From: Acidiphilium rubrum
GTDB lineage: Bacteria > Pseudomonadota > Alphaproteobacteria > Acetobacterales > Acetobacteraceae
DNA: 64,000 bases
Direction: 5' to 3'
Assembly: GCF_900156265.1 (NCBI RefSeq)
Contig: NZ_FTNE01000007.1
Span: 110,989-174,988, forward strand
The notes under the pieces were generated by a model, which did not search any database, was not told the origin of the DNA, and saw only the letters and a list, made by a program, of their open reading frames with translations. Below are positions 1-9,542 of the stretch, one piece after another; the first letter of the stretch is position 1, and each line of letters starts with the position of its first letter. Made by a program: the position numbers and the translations under genes.

Positions 1-1
1 A

Positions 2-1045
2 AACGAGATCGAACGCACCGGCCACGCCATCGAAATCCGCCTCTACGCCGAAGACCCGCTGCGCGATTTCGCACCCTCGACCGGTACCATCCATCATCTG
101 CGCCTGCCCGAACCCTCGGCGCATATCCGCATCGATGCCGGGGTGCGCCAGGGCGATGCGGTATCGATCCATTACGACCCGATGATCGCCAAGCTGATCG
201 CCTGGGACCATGATCGGGCCAGCGCGATCCGCCATCTCGCCCGCGCGCTGGCCGCACTCGAAATCGATGGCGTGCGCACCAACCTGCCCGTGCTGCGCCG
301 GATCATCGGCCACCCCGATTTCGCCGCCGCAGACCTCGATACCGGCTTCATCGCCCGCCACGAACCCATATTGCTTGCCCCCGCCGCGCCGGCATCACCC
401 GCCGTCATCGCCGCCGCCGCGCACCGCTGGCTGCACGATCTGCCCCGCCACGCCGCACCATCCGACCCGCATTCACCCTGGACACTGAAATCCGCCTGGC
501 GCCTGAACGGTCCGGCCTATCAGGATGTCACCTTCGATGATGGCACGGCGCAATTCGCCATCCGCATCCACCCCGCCGCCGCGGGCCAACTCACGATCGA
601 TCACGCCGGCGCCAGCACCACCGCAGCCATCGCCGTCCTGCCGGACGACCGCCTCGCCATCACCATCGATCATCTCACCACCACGCTCACCGCCCTGCGC
701 CACACCGATCCCGCACAGCACGACCATATCGTGATCTTCGCCGATGGCGCGCGCCACGCGCTGCGCATCGTCGATCCCTTCGCCGGCACCGGCACCGCGC
801 ACGCCGCCAGCGGCCTGGTCACCACACCCATGCCCGGCCGCGTCATCGCGGTCGGCGTCGCACCCGGCGATACCGTGGCGGCGGGCGACCTGCTGGTCAC
901 GGTCGAGGCGATGAAGGTGCAGTTCCGCATCACCGCACCGCGCGGCGGCGTGGTGACTGCCCTGTCATGCGCCGTCGGCGATCTGGTGGAAGATGGCGCC
1001 GAACTCGCCGTGATCGAACCCGCGCCGCGCCCGATCACCGGATAG
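2..1045 (+). CDS. Biotin-dependent acyl-CoA carboxylase, alpha subunit (3' part)
   Basis: This is the C-terminal 347 residues of an acetyl-, propionyl- or methylcrotonyl-CoA carboxylase alpha chain; the start lies before the window. The frame is open from base 2 and begins in the biotin-carboxylase C-terminal domain (IRLYAEDP, STGTI, YDPMIAKLIAW, DGVRTN). A linker follows, then a biotin-carrier domain at the end. The attachment motif VEAMKVQ places the biotinyl lysine at codon 914-916; the usual EAMKM is altered to EAMKV. The single-chain BC plus BCCP layout fits MccA, PccA or AccA-type enzymes rather than the two-protein AccB/AccC of fatty-acid synthesis. The beta (carboxyltransferase) gene is not in view, so the acyl-CoA substrate cannot be assigned. 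The family call is secure. Confidence 0.9.
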   Translation, partial: NEIERTGHAIEIRLYAEDPLRDFAPSTGTIHHLRLPEPSAHIRIDAGVRQGDAVSIHYDPMIAKLIAWDHDRASAIRHLARALAALEIDGVRTNLPVLRRIIGHPDFAAADLDTGFIARHEPILLAPAAPASPAVIAAAAHRWLHDLPRHAAPSDPHSPWTLKSAWRLNGPAYQDVTFDDGTAQFAIRIHPAAAGQLTIDHAGASTTAAIAVLPDDRLAITIDHLTTTLTALRHTDPAQHDHIVIFADGARHALRIVDPFAGTGTAHAASGLVTTPMPGRVIAVGVAPGDTVAAGDLLVTVEAMKVQFRITAPRGGVVTALSCAVGDLVEDGAELAVIEPAPRPITG

Positions 1046-1100
1046 ACCGGCCGCATCGGCCCCAACCACCCCTGACCCGTCGACGCTTCAAATCCGAAAA

Positions 1101-1128
1101 CGGGATCGTAATCCCATGATCGGGATCG
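1101..1128 (+). promoter_or_regulatory. Candidate activator binding site (UAS) for the efflux operon
   Basis: The 8-mer CGGGATCG occurs at 1101-1108 and again at 1121-1128, exactly 20 bases (two helical turns) apart. Between and overlapping them is a perfect inverted repeat GGGAT-CGTA-ATCCC at 1102-1115. The site sits about 60-90 bases upstream of a sigma-54 promoter, where enhancer-binding activators normally bind. The operon ends with such an activator (9543-10880). Binding by that protein is an inference from position and symmetry. Confidence 0.5.
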
Positions 1129-1189
1129 CGGGCGCGCACCCACGGCCAAATCCATCCTGCTTTACCGCGCCATCCACGCCAACCCCGCA

Positions 1190-1205
1190 TGGCACAGGAT
1201 TTGCT
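1190..1205 (+). promoter_or_regulatory. Sigma-54 (-24/-12) promoter of the efflux operon
   Basis: The 16-mer TGGCACAGGATTTGCT matches the RpoN consensus TGGCAC-R-N4-TTGCW at every defined position. It ends 29 bases before the ATG of the membrane-fusion gene at 1235, leaving room for a transcription start near 1216 and the GGGAG ribosome site at 1225. The distal genes of the operon encode a sigma-54 activator and a sensor kinase, which supports genuine use of this promoter. Confidence 0.82.
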
Positions 1206-1234
1206 CTCAGCGATGTAACCGCCTGGGAGCCACG

Positions 1235-2503
1235 ATGCCTGATTTCCAAATTCCCGAACGCGTCCAGCGCCGCGTGCTGCGCCAGCGCCGCGCCACTCTG
1301 GCGGCACTTGCCGTTCTCGGCGTCGCTCTGGTCGCAGCCCTCGTGGTCATCCTGCCCTCCGGCCCATCGGTCGCGCGGGATTCGCTGGTCATCGCGCAGG
1401 TGCGGCAGGGACGGTTCCTTGTGCGGGTGCAGGCGCCCGGCGTGCTGCGGCCGCGCGGGGAACGTTTCGTCACGGCATCGGTGCCCGGCGTCGTGGCGCG
1501 CGTGCTGGTGCGGCCGGGCGATGTGGTCACCCGGTCGAGCGTCTTGGTCCGGCTGGTCAATCCGCACCTGCAATCCGCCCTGATCGCCGCACAATCGGAT
1601 CTGGCCGATGCCAAGGCCACCCGCGCCTCGCTGGCCGCCACGCTCGATAACACGCGCCTGACCATGGCGGCCGAACGCGCCACCGCCCGCGCCGCCGCCG
1701 AGGCCGCAGCCCTGCGTGCCCAGGCCGAACGCGGCCTCGCGGCCGAACACGTCGTGGCACAGCTCGACTATCGCAAAACCATCCTCGATGCCGCGACCGC
1801 GCGCGAACAGGTGGCGCTGACCGAGCAGCGCATCGCCGCCTTCGCGCGCAATCAGGCGGCCCAGCTCGCGGCCCAACAGGCGCGGCTCGCGGCGTTTCAG
1901 GCGGCGTTGGCGGAAGCGCAGGCCAATGTCGCGTCCCTCGCGGTCGGCGCGGGTGAGGCCGGCGTGGTGCAGAGCGTCGCGGCCCAGCCGGGCCAGACCC
2001 TGGCCTTGGGCGGCGCCGTCGCAAAAATCGCGAGCCTCGCCGATCTGAAGGCGGCGCTCGATGTCGCACCGAGCGAGGCGGGCGAGGTCGCTTCAGGCCA
2101 ATCGGCCAGCATCCGTCTGAACGATCAAGGCGAAAGCCGCATCACCGGCATTATCACCCGCGTCTCGCCCGCGGTCGAGCACGGCAGTGTGCGGGTCGAT
2201 GTGAAACTGCCGACGCATTTGCCCCCCGGCACCAGGCCCGATCTCGCGGTGCTGGGCGATATCGATGTCACGACCATCGCCAACACGCTCTCGGTCGCCC
2301 GGCCGGTCGATGCGCGGCCCGATAGCGCGGCGATCGTGTATCGGCTGGTCGATGGCGGACACAAGGCCATCCCGGTCCGCGTCCGTTTCGGTACCACCTC
2401 GGCCAACGCCATCCAGGTGCTCGCGGGCCTGCACGCCGGCGACCGGATCATCGTGTCCGATACCGGCAGCTTCGCCGGCAAACCGATGATCCGCATCCGA
2501 TGA
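1235..2503 (+). CDS. HlyD/MacA-type periplasmic membrane-fusion protein
   Basis: This 422-residue adaptor would link an inner-membrane ABC transporter to an outer-membrane channel. One N-terminal membrane anchor (about residues 20-42) is followed by the first half of a lipoyl/barrel-sandwich domain (GVVARVLVRPGDVV). Next come a long Ala/Arg/Gln-rich coiled-coil hairpin (about 110-230), the second lipoyl half (AGVVQSVAAQPGQTL), and beta-barrel and membrane-proximal domains. The ATG at 1235 has a GGGAG ribosome site and lies just behind a sigma-54 promoter. The stop overlaps the TolC-like gene by four bases (ATGA), which indicates translational coupling. The substrate is unknown. Confidence 0.88.
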   Translation: MPDFQIPERVQRRVLRQRRATLAALAVLGVALVAALVVILPSGPSVARDSLVIAQVRQGRFLVRVQAPGVLRPRGERFVTASVPGVVARVLVRPGDVVTRSSVLVRLVNPHLQSALIAAQSDLADAKATRASLAATLDNTRLTMAAERATARAAAEAAALRAQAERGLAAEHVVAQLDYRKTILDAATAREQVALTEQRIAAFARNQAAQLAAQQARLAAFQAALAEAQANVASLAVGAGEAGVVQSVAAQPGQTLALGGAVAKIASLADLKAALDVAPSEAGEVASGQSASIRLNDQGESRITGIITRVSPAVEHGSVRVDVKLPTHLPPGTRPDLAVLGDIDVTTIANTLSVARPVDARPDSAAIVYRLVDGGHKAIPVRVRFGTTSANAIQVLAGLHAGDRIIVSDTGSFAGKPMIRIR

Positions 2504-3882
2504 GGCGGGCAGGGGTCCTCACGGCGCTGGCAGCCGCCCTGCCGGGCAGCGCCCATGCCGCCAGCCTGTGGACCGTCTGGCAGGCGGCGCGCGCGAACGA
2601 TCCGGCATTTCTGGCGGCCTCCGCACAGCTGCGCGCGGCGGCCACCGCGCAACCCACCGCCCTCGCGGCCCTGCTGCCGCAATTCACCGTCGCGGCGGCG
2701 GCCGGGCCGCAGAACCAGGCGTTCGAAGGTGCCGATTTCTACGGCAGCGGCTTCGAGCCGATCCGCCAGGATCAGCGGATCGGCGTCTCCACCTGGCAGG
2801 CCACGCTGAGCCAGACCCTGTTCGACTGGAGCCAGATCAAAACCCTGCAAGCCGCCGGATTTTCCGTGCAGCAAGCCGCCGCCACCTATCAGGCCCGGCT
2901 CGAGGCTCTGAACGTCCGGGTGATCACCGATTACGTCGCGGTGCTGGCCGCAAACGACAATCTTGCCTCGCTGCGCGCGGCGGCACGGGGCTTCGCGCTG
3001 CAATATCACGATGCCGAAGCACGCTACCGCGCCGGCATGGACGGGGTGATCGGCGCCGATGAATCCCGCGCCGCCGCTCGCTCGATCGAGGCGCAGGTGG
3101 TCCAGGCCCAGACCAGCCTGATCGCCGCCCGCGAGACCTTGGCGGCACTGACCGGCGATCAGGTGCAGGTGAGGGGGTCTTTCCCGGTCGCCCTGGCCCT
3201 GCCGGCACCCGGCCGCATCGCCACCTGGCTCGCGCGCGCCGCCAGCGGCAACCCGACCCTCGCGGCGGCAAAACTCACCGTGCACGACGATGCGGCGCTG
3301 ATCGCGGCGGCGCGCGGGGCCTACCTGCCGAGCATCTCGCTCCAATTGCAGCACACCCATACCGCCCAGGGTGGCCGCGCGGGCTATGCCTTTTTCGGCC
3401 AGGGCATCACCGGCCCGGCCTATTCGCTGCAACAGGGCAATGCGGTGACGGTGCAGATGAACTGGAACGTCTTTTCCGGCGGTGCGACCCGCGCGGCGGT
3501 CGATCAGGCCCGCGCCCGGCGCGACGCGGCGGCGGCCAACGCCGCAACCGCGCGGCTCGCCGTGATCCGCACGGTGCGGACCGATTATTTCGCCGTCCTG
3601 CTCGATCGCGCCCGCCTCGCCGCCGCCCGTGCCGCGGCAACGGCGGCGGCGCGCGCGGTGCAGGCGGCGGCGGATGGCGTGCGCGCCGGCCTGATCAGCG
3701 CGAGCGACCTGATCGCCGATCGCCAGGCGCTCCTGTCCGCGCAACTGGCGCTGCACGCCGCGGTGGTTGCCGCCATCGACCACGAAGCCGGCCTCGCCCA
3801 GGCGGCCGGCAGCGCGACACCGTTGCTGGTGCGCCGCATCTCGACGATTTTAACCAAGCACGCCCCGCATCAGGAGAAGTGA
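2500..3882 (+). CDS. TolC-family outer-membrane efflux channel
   Basis: This 460-residue protein has a short signal peptide ending ...GSAHA and then two TolC-like halves built from long helices (ARANDPAFLAASAQL; RAASGNPTLAAAKL; DQARARRDAAAANAATARLAV). It lacks a lipobox, so it should be a soluble-signal outer-membrane trimer rather than a NodT-type lipoprotein. It is coupled to the upstream adaptor by an ATGA overlap. A CAGGAG at its 3' end serves as ribosome site for the next gene. It is the outer-membrane exit duct of the ABC efflux system. Confidence 0.87.
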   Translation: MRRAGVLTALAAALPGSAHAASLWTVWQAARANDPAFLAASAQLRAAATAQPTALAALLPQFTVAAAAGPQNQAFEGADFYGSGFEPIRQDQRIGVSTWQATLSQTLFDWSQIKTLQAAGFSVQQAAATYQARLEALNVRVITDYVAVLAANDNLASLRAAARGFALQYHDAEARYRAGMDGVIGADESRAAARSIEAQVVQAQTSLIAARETLAALTGDQVQVRGSFPVALALPAPGRIATWLARAASGNPTLAAAKLTVHDDAALIAAARGAYLPSISLQLQHTHTAQGGRAGYAFFGQGITGPAYSLQQGNAVTVQMNWNVFSGGATRAAVDQARARRDAAAANAATARLAVIRTVRTDYFAVLLDRARLAAARAAATAAARAVQAAADGVRAGLISASDLIADRQALLSAQLALHAAVVAAIDHEAGLAQAAGSATPLLVRRISTILTKHAPHQEK

Positions 3883-3884
3883 CC

Positions 3885-4628
3885 ATGACCGAAACCGTCA
3901 TCGACGTGATCGATCTGAAAAAAATCTACCGCACCGATCAAGTCGAAACCCATGCGCTGGCCGGGGTCGATCTCGCGGTCAAGCGCGGCGAATACGTCGC
4001 GGTCACCGGCCCGTCGGGATGCGGCAAATCGACCCTGATGGCGATCCTCGGCCTGCTCGATGATCCATCCGCCGGGGTCTATCGGCTGGCCGGTCAGGAT
4101 GCGGCGCATCTGCGTGAACGCGACCGCGCCATTTTCCGCAACCGCCACATCGGCTTCGTGTTCCAGGCGTTCAACCTGATCGGCGATCTGAGCGTCGCGG
4201 AAAACGTCGCCCTGCCGCTGATCTATCGCGGCGGCATCGCCAAGGCCGCGCGCGATGAGCGGGTCGCCGCCATCCTGTCGGACATCGGCATGGCCCACCG
4301 CGCGCAGCACTACCCCGCGCAACTATCGGGCGGCCAGCAGCAGCGCGTCGCGATCGCCCGCGCCCTGGTGACCGAGCCCGATATCATCCTCGCCGACGAA
4401 CCCACCGGCAATCTCGATTCCAAAGCCGGCGAGGCGGTGATGGCGCTGCTCGAAGATCTGAACACGAACAAGGGTGCGACCATCCTGATGGTCACGCACG
4501 ACCTGCACTACGCCCGCCGCGCCCGCCGCATCGTCCGGCTCTCCGACGGCCAGGTGGTCGACGAAAGCTTCGGCGAAGCGGTGGTGGCGCTGCACAAGGA
4601 AGACGATCATCTGCCGGGCGCCGTATAA
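3885..4628 (+). CDS. ABC transporter ATPase, LolD/MacB type
   Basis: This 247-residue ATPase would power the two permeases that follow. It shows Walker A (GPSGCGKST), a Q-loop (FVFQAFNL), the signature LSGGQQQRVAIARAL, Walker B (IILADEPTGNLD) and an H-loop (LMVTHDL). These are the hallmarks of the LolD/FtsE/MacB subclass. A GTG at 3879 overlaps the previous stop, but the ATG at 3885 is preferred because CAGGAG at 3871-3876 is 8 bases from it and only 2 bases from the GTG. The stop overlaps the next start by one base (TAATG). Confidence 0.93.
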   Translation: MTETVIDVIDLKKIYRTDQVETHALAGVDLAVKRGEYVAVTGPSGCGKSTLMAILGLLDDPSAGVYRLAGQDAAHLRERDRAIFRNRHIGFVFQAFNLIGDLSVAENVALPLIYRGGIAKAARDERVAAILSDIGMAHRAQHYPAQLSGGQQQRVAIARALVTEPDIILADEPTGNLDSKAGEAVMALLEDLNTNKGATILMVTHDLHYARRARRIVRLSDGQVVDESFGEAVVALHKEDDHLPGAV

Positions 4629-7057
4629 TGATCGGCGCCATGGCAAACGATGCGGCAACGGCGTGCCGCGGCTTGATGCGCCGCCCCTTCTACGCGGTGG
4701 CGAGCATCGTGATGCTGGCATTGGCGATCGGCGCGAACGTCACCGCGTTCGGCGTGTTCTACGGCTATAATGTCCGCGCGCTACCCTATCACGCGCCGTC
4801 GCGTCTGATGCTGGTCGCAGCCGCGTCGCAGCGGATCGATCCGGATGATCCGGAAATCTCCGCCAAAACCTATTGGGCGTTGCAAGGCCGGCTTCCTTCC
4901 GTGCAATCGGTCGGACTCTGGGCCTATATCGGGCCGGCGGCCGCGATGGTGGATGGCCGGGCGCAGCAAGTCGATACCGCGGATGTGACACCCTCGTTCC
5001 TGACCACGCTGGGGGTGCGGCCGCTGATCGGCCGGTTGCCCAGTGTTGCCGCGGGCCTGCCGAGCGGGCCGCATGAGGCGGTGATTTCGGCGCAATTCTG
5101 GCGCGCGGCATTCAGTGGCAGCGATGCGGTGCTGGGCCGGCACATCGTGATCGGCGGCGTCAGCGAACGCATCGTCGGCGTGTTGCCCGCATCGTTCGGG
5201 TTTGTCAGCGCGACCGATCTCTGGGCCGCGTATGTCCCGCCACGGACCGGGATTCCCGCGTCGAACGGCAACAAGTTCATGCCGGTGCGTCTGGCACAAG
5301 GTGCCAGCGCCGCCCAGCTCGATGTGCAACTGACCCGGGCGCTGCAGCGCATCGAGGCAGTCAACAACCCCGCGGCGTCGGCGCGCGAACAGCATAATCG
5401 CGAACGCCTGATCGCCCGGCCGATCCGCCCGGCGCTGCTCGGGATGACGCCGTTCGGCGCATTGCCCTCCCTGGTGCAGGCCATGGCCGTGCTGCTGCTC
5501 GTGCTGGCCATTGCCAACGCCGGCAATCTGGCGCTGGTGCGCAACCGGGCGCGCTTGCAGGACTATGCAATCAGGCGAATTCTGGGCGCGCGGCGCGGAT
5601 CGCTGCTCCGGCTGTTCCTGCTCGAACAAGTGCCGATTGTCCTCGCGGTCGGCGCGGGCGGCGCGTTGATCGGCTGGGTGGCCTTGCAGGATTTGCAGGA
5701 GTTTCAGCCGATTTTCCACGCCAGCCCGTTCGGCATCGCGACCGGCGCGCCCGCACAGGCGTTCGGTCTGGCGCTGACACTGGTGTCGCTCCTGCTGGTC
5801 GCATCAGGACCATCTGTGCAAATCTGGCGGCAAACCCTGGGCGACCGGGCCGATCACGGCACCCGGGCAACCTTGTCGCCGGGCGCAAGGCGAACCCAGA
5901 ACGCGCTCGGCGCGCTACAGGTCGGGCTGGCGGCGATCCTGTTGATCGGCAGCGCCGCATTGTCGATCAGCCTGCATCAGATCCTGACCCAGCAGCGGGG
6001 ATTTCAAACCAAAGGGCGGGTGGTCGCTTCGGTCCTGATGCCGCCGGCGCTCGCCAATCTCACGGTGCTGGGCCGCGTTGTCGATGCGGTCTCGCATCTG
6101 CCGGGCATCGCGGCTTCGGGTGGCAGCCTCGAATGGTCCTACCCGCTGACCAAAACCCTGATCGAGGTCGGCGTATTTCCCGATCGGCCGCGCGCTCAGG
6201 CCGAGGGGGTCTATTTCGTGCCGATCGTGGGACATTATTTCCGTGCGCTCGGGATCGATATCGCCGCAGGGCACGGTTTCGGCCTTGCGGCCAAGGCGGC
6301 CAGTTGCCACCGGGACCTCATCGTCAGCCAAGACCTCGCACAAGCGAGTTTTGCCAAGGGCGCGATCGGCAAGCAGCTCAACCTGGCCGGCGACCTCTAC
6401 CCGATCATCGGGGTGACACCACGCCTGTTGTGGCAGCCCTCGGGCAAGGACGGTATCAGCGGCACGATGTTTTTCCCCGCCGCCTGTCTCGCGACGTTGA
6501 AGGCGCCGTTTCCATTTCGCGGCGCGACCATCATCGCCGATGCCCGCGGCGGCCCGCGCGCCGCGATCAGCGCGATCGATCATGCCATCGGTGTCGCCGC
6601 CCCGGGCGCGGTGGTCACCAGCATCGAGCCATACTCCCAGGTGATTTTCGCCAGCACCGCGTTTCGCACCCTGATCGCGCGGCTCGTCGCGGCGTTCGCC
6701 GCACTGGCGCTGCTGCTCGCCGCCCTCGGGGTCTATGCGGTGAATGCCTTCATCGCCCGCGCCCGCCTGCCGGAATTCGGCCTGCGGGCAATGCTGGGGG
6801 CGGATGCCGGGCGCCTGCTGCGCACCGCTCTGGTCGATGCCGCATGGGTGCTCGCCGCGGGGTTGACCGGTGGCGCGATCGGCGGGTTCTTCCTGGTGCG
6901 GATGATGCAGCCGGTGCTGTTTCACATCGGCGCGGTGCTGCCGTGGATTTTCGCGGCGGCGCTGGGGCTGATCGCGATCGTGGTCATCATGGCCGCCTGG
7001 CGGCCCGCGTCGCAGGCGGCCAATCTGCCGGTCAAGACATTGTTGGATGCAGGGTGA
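4628..7057 (+). CDS. FtsX/MacB-type ABC permease 1 (about 810 aa, duplicated-core type)
   Basis: This 809-residue permease has no nucleotide-binding domain of its own. It shows an N-terminal membrane segment (AVASIVMLALAIGANVTAFG), a MacB-like periplasmic domain (about 50-250), and an FtsX membrane core (about 275-400). A second membrane segment and periplasmic domain follow, then a second FtsX core (about 680-800, with LPEFGLRAMLGADAGRLLR). This two-core architecture resembles the ADOP-type orphan permeases best known from Acidobacteria. It is clearly paralogous to the next gene. A second in-frame ATG at 4640 is an alternative start. MacB-like proteins work by mechanotransmission on a periplasmic partner, so the substrate may be a lipid, peptide or small molecule; it is not known here. 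Confidence 0.87.
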   Translation: MIGAMANDAATACRGLMRRPFYAVASIVMLALAIGANVTAFGVFYGYNVRALPYHAPSRLMLVAAASQRIDPDDPEISAKTYWALQGRLPSVQSVGLWAYIGPAAAMVDGRAQQVDTADVTPSFLTTLGVRPLIGRLPSVAAGLPSGPHEAVISAQFWRAAFSGSDAVLGRHIVIGGVSERIVGVLPASFGFVSATDLWAAYVPPRTGIPASNGNKFMPVRLAQGASAAQLDVQLTRALQRIEAVNNPAASAREQHNRERLIARPIRPALLGMTPFGALPSLVQAMAVLLLVLAIANAGNLALVRNRARLQDYAIRRILGARRGSLLRLFLLEQVPIVLAVGAGGALIGWVALQDLQEFQPIFHASPFGIATGAPAQAFGLALTLVSLLLVASGPSVQIWRQTLGDRADHGTRATLSPGARRTQNALGALQVGLAAILLIGSAALSISLHQILTQQRGFQTKGRVVASVLMPPALANLTVLGRVVDAVSHLPGIAASGGSLEWSYPLTKTLIEVGVFPDRPRAQAEGVYFVPIVGHYFRALGIDIAAGHGFGLAAKAASCHRDLIVSQDLAQASFAKGAIGKQLNLAGDLYPIIGVTPRLLWQPSGKDGISGTMFFPAACLATLKAPFPFRGATIIADARGGPRAAISAIDHAIGVAAPGAVVTSIEPYSQVIFASTAFRTLIARLVAAFAALALLLAALGVYAVNAFIARARLPEFGLRAMLGADAGRLLRTALVDAAWVLAAGLTGGAIGGFFLVRMMQPVLFHIGAVLPWIFAAALGLIAIVVIMAAWRPASQAANLPVKTLLDAG

Positions 7058-7061
7058 AGCG

Positions 7062-9494
7062 ATGAACGAAATAATCTCGGTCCTGCTGCACGATGCCGCA
7101 ACGGCGTATCGCGGCCTGGTGCGCCGGCCGTTCTTCGCCGTCGCAACCGTGGTGATGCTGGCGCTGGCGATCGGCGCGAACGCGATGGCGTTCGGTCTTG
7201 TCTACGATGTCTATGTCGCCCCCCTGCCATATCACGATCCCGGCCGGCTCGTGGTGCTCCGCCATATGCGACCGCGGACCGGGCTGACCCAACCCCTGAT
7301 CTCGCCGGACGATTATGTCAGGCTCGCGCAATCCTTGAAGGGCATCCAGGATATCGGGCTCTATGTGCAGGGTGGTGAAGCGACGGCGATGATCGGCGGC
7401 GTCGCGCGCGGCGTCTCCTACGCGCAGGTCACGCCATCCTGGTTCCGCACGTTGGGATTGGTGCCGGCTCTGGGCGCGCTGCCGGGCCTCGACTCAGGCC
7501 AGAAGGGCGGCCCGCCGGAGGCGATGATATCCTATAAATTCTGGCAGGCGGCGTTCGGTGGCGCAGCCTCGGTGATCGGCCGCACGATCGATGTGGGCGC
7601 GGGCGCGAAGCGGATCGTCGGTGTGCTGCCGCGCGATTACGCGTTTGCCTTTCACAAGGATGTCCTCGAAGTCGTGGCGCTGCCCATGGCCCGGCCGATC
7701 ATGCAGAATGTCAACGAGTTCGGCGTCGCCCGATTGGCGCCGGGGGTCACGTTGGCCGCGCTCGACCGGCAGATCGACGAGGCGAAACGCTTCGTGCTGG
7801 AATATCAGCATCAGAATACCGCCGCCTTCGCTGGCATGGATATTCTCGACGCACGCTTGCTACGGCCGGTGCTGATCGGGGGCGATAGCCTCGCTGTTCT
7901 GCCGCTCGTGCTGCAGGGCATGGCTCTGCTGCTGCTGGCCCTGGCGATTGCCAATGCCGCCAACCTCGCCTTGGTCCGCCAGCGCGGGCGGATCAAGGAA
8001 TACCGCTTGCGCCGCGTCATCGGCGCCTCGCGCGCCGCCGTGATGCGCCTGCTCCTGCTCGAACAGGTGCCGATCGGCATTGCCGTCGCCGTGCTGGCGC
8101 TCGCCATCGGGTTCGTCGCCGAGCGCGGCGGCATCGCCCCATTAGGGGCTGCGATCGGGGTGACGCCGTTCCACTTCAGCTTCGGCTGGCCCGAGGTGCT
8201 GGCGGCACTCGCGCTCACCTTGATATCGGTCCTGGTGATCACTGCGATCCCGCTGGTACAGCTGTCGCGGCGGACGTCGGGGCAAACCATCGGCCGCGGC
8301 GGCACCGCGACCATGGACCGCGGCACCAGGGGCGCGCAGCGGCTGATGGGGGTGGTGCAGGTGATGCTCGCCCTGGCTTTATTGATCGCGAGTTTCGCAC
8401 TCGGCGGCAGCCTGTATGCCGCCCTGAGCCGCCCGCTCGGATTTCAGCCGGCGCACCGGCTGATCGCCTCGGTGCTGTTGCCGCAAACGGCGGCGAACAC
8501 CGGCTCCCTCGCCGCGATCGAGGCGGGCGTGGCCAGACAGCCCGGCATCACCGCCGTCGGTGGCTTCGGCTTTGCCGCCTACCCGTTTTCGCAGGAGCAT
8601 TATTACTCATTGATGAGCAGCGATGACCCCCACGCACGCCGGTTCCATGCGAATATGGTGACGCCGGATCAGGGATATTTTCGCACCATGGGCATAGCAT
8701 TGCGGGCAGGTCAGCGGATCACCACCACCGAGTATCGCAGCGGGGCGAGGGTGATGATCGTCGGCGCCGGTCTGGCACAACGCGTGTTCGGGACCGAGCG
8801 CGTGATCGGCAAAACCGTCGATTTATACGGGCTCGGCAAATATCGCATCGTCGGCGTGACCAATCCGGTGGTCTGGCGGGTAGCACCCTGGCACCAGATA
8901 CCGGGGACGATCTATTTCCCGGTGGCGTCGGTGATATTTCCCGGCGCGACCCTGCAGGAAGTCCATCTGGTGGTGCGCTATCGGGGCAGCGTTCTGGCCG
9001 CCGAACAACGGGTCACGTCAGCGGTCGCAGCCACGGTACCCGGTGCGGTGGTCAGCCGGGTGCTGCCCTACCGGCGGCTGATCTTCATCGATACCGCGTT
9101 CCGCACCCTGGCGGCATGGCTCGCGGTGAGTTTCGCGCTCATCGCCCTGGTGGTGGCGGGGCTGGGCGTTTATGCGGTAAACGCCTTCGTCGCCCGCGCC
9201 CGGTTGCCGGAATTCGGCATGCGGGCAATGCTGGGGGCAAGCCCGGCGCGGCTGCTGCGCCTCGCCTTGCGCGATGCGGCCTGGCTACTCGCGTTCGGTC
9301 TGGGGGGCGGTGCATTGGGTGGCTATCTGTTGATCCGGGCGATGTCGCCCTTGCTGTTCGAAATCGGGCGGATCGAACCCTTGGTGTTCATCACCGCGGT
9401 GATCGTGGTCAGCGCGATCGTGCTGGGCGCAGCGTGGAAGCCGGCCTCGCTTGCGGCCAACACGCCGGTCAAATCCATGCTGGACGCTTCGTGA
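7062..9494 (+). CDS. FtsX/MacB-type ABC permease 2 (paralogue of permease 1)
   Basis: This permease has the same architecture as the preceding gene, with near-identical key segments (RRPFFAVATVVMLALAIGAN; LPEFGMRAMLGASPARLLR; a closing TPVKSMLDA). The two presumably form a heterodimer or two alternative pumps served by the one ATPase. The ATG at 7062 has AGGGTGAAG upstream and aligns with the paralogue's start; an in-frame ATG at 7047 inside the previous gene is less likely. The product from 7062 is 810 residues. There is no ATPase domain. A 48-base gap separates it from the regulator gene. Confidence 0.87.
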   Translation: MNEIISVLLHDAATAYRGLVRRPFFAVATVVMLALAIGANAMAFGLVYDVYVAPLPYHDPGRLVVLRHMRPRTGLTQPLISPDDYVRLAQSLKGIQDIGLYVQGGEATAMIGGVARGVSYAQVTPSWFRTLGLVPALGALPGLDSGQKGGPPEAMISYKFWQAAFGGAASVIGRTIDVGAGAKRIVGVLPRDYAFAFHKDVLEVVALPMARPIMQNVNEFGVARLAPGVTLAALDRQIDEAKRFVLEYQHQNTAAFAGMDILDARLLRPVLIGGDSLAVLPLVLQGMALLLLALAIANAANLALVRQRGRIKEYRLRRVIGASRAAVMRLLLLEQVPIGIAVAVLALAIGFVAERGGIAPLGAAIGVTPFHFSFGWPEVLAALALTLISVLVITAIPLVQLSRRTSGQTIGRGGTATMDRGTRGAQRLMGVVQVMLALALLIASFALGGSLYAALSRPLGFQPAHRLIASVLLPQTAANTGSLAAIEAGVARQPGITAVGGFGFAAYPFSQEHYYSLMSSDDPHARRFHANMVTPDQGYFRTMGIALRAGQRITTTEYRSGARVMIVGAGLAQRVFGTERVIGKTVDLYGLGKYRIVGVTNPVVWRVAPWHQIPGTIYFPVASVIFPGATLQEVHLVVRYRGSVLAAEQRVTSAVAATVPGAVVSRVLPYRRLIFIDTAFRTLAAWLAVSFALIALVVAGLGVYAVNAFVARARLPEFGMRAMLGASPARLLRLALRDAAWLLAFGLGGGALGGYLLIRAMSPLLFEIGRIEPLVFITAVIVVSAIVLGAAWKPASLAANTPVKSMLDAS

Positions 9495-9542
9495 ACCGAC
9501 AGTTTCTCATCGTGCGCGCCGCCCCGCCGCCGATCGCCAACC

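Noticed and set aside
1046..1234. A possible tRNA-like stretch near the GCTTCAAATCC sequence
   Set aside because: The T-loop resemblance is partial, and no acceptor stem or anticodon arm can be drawn.
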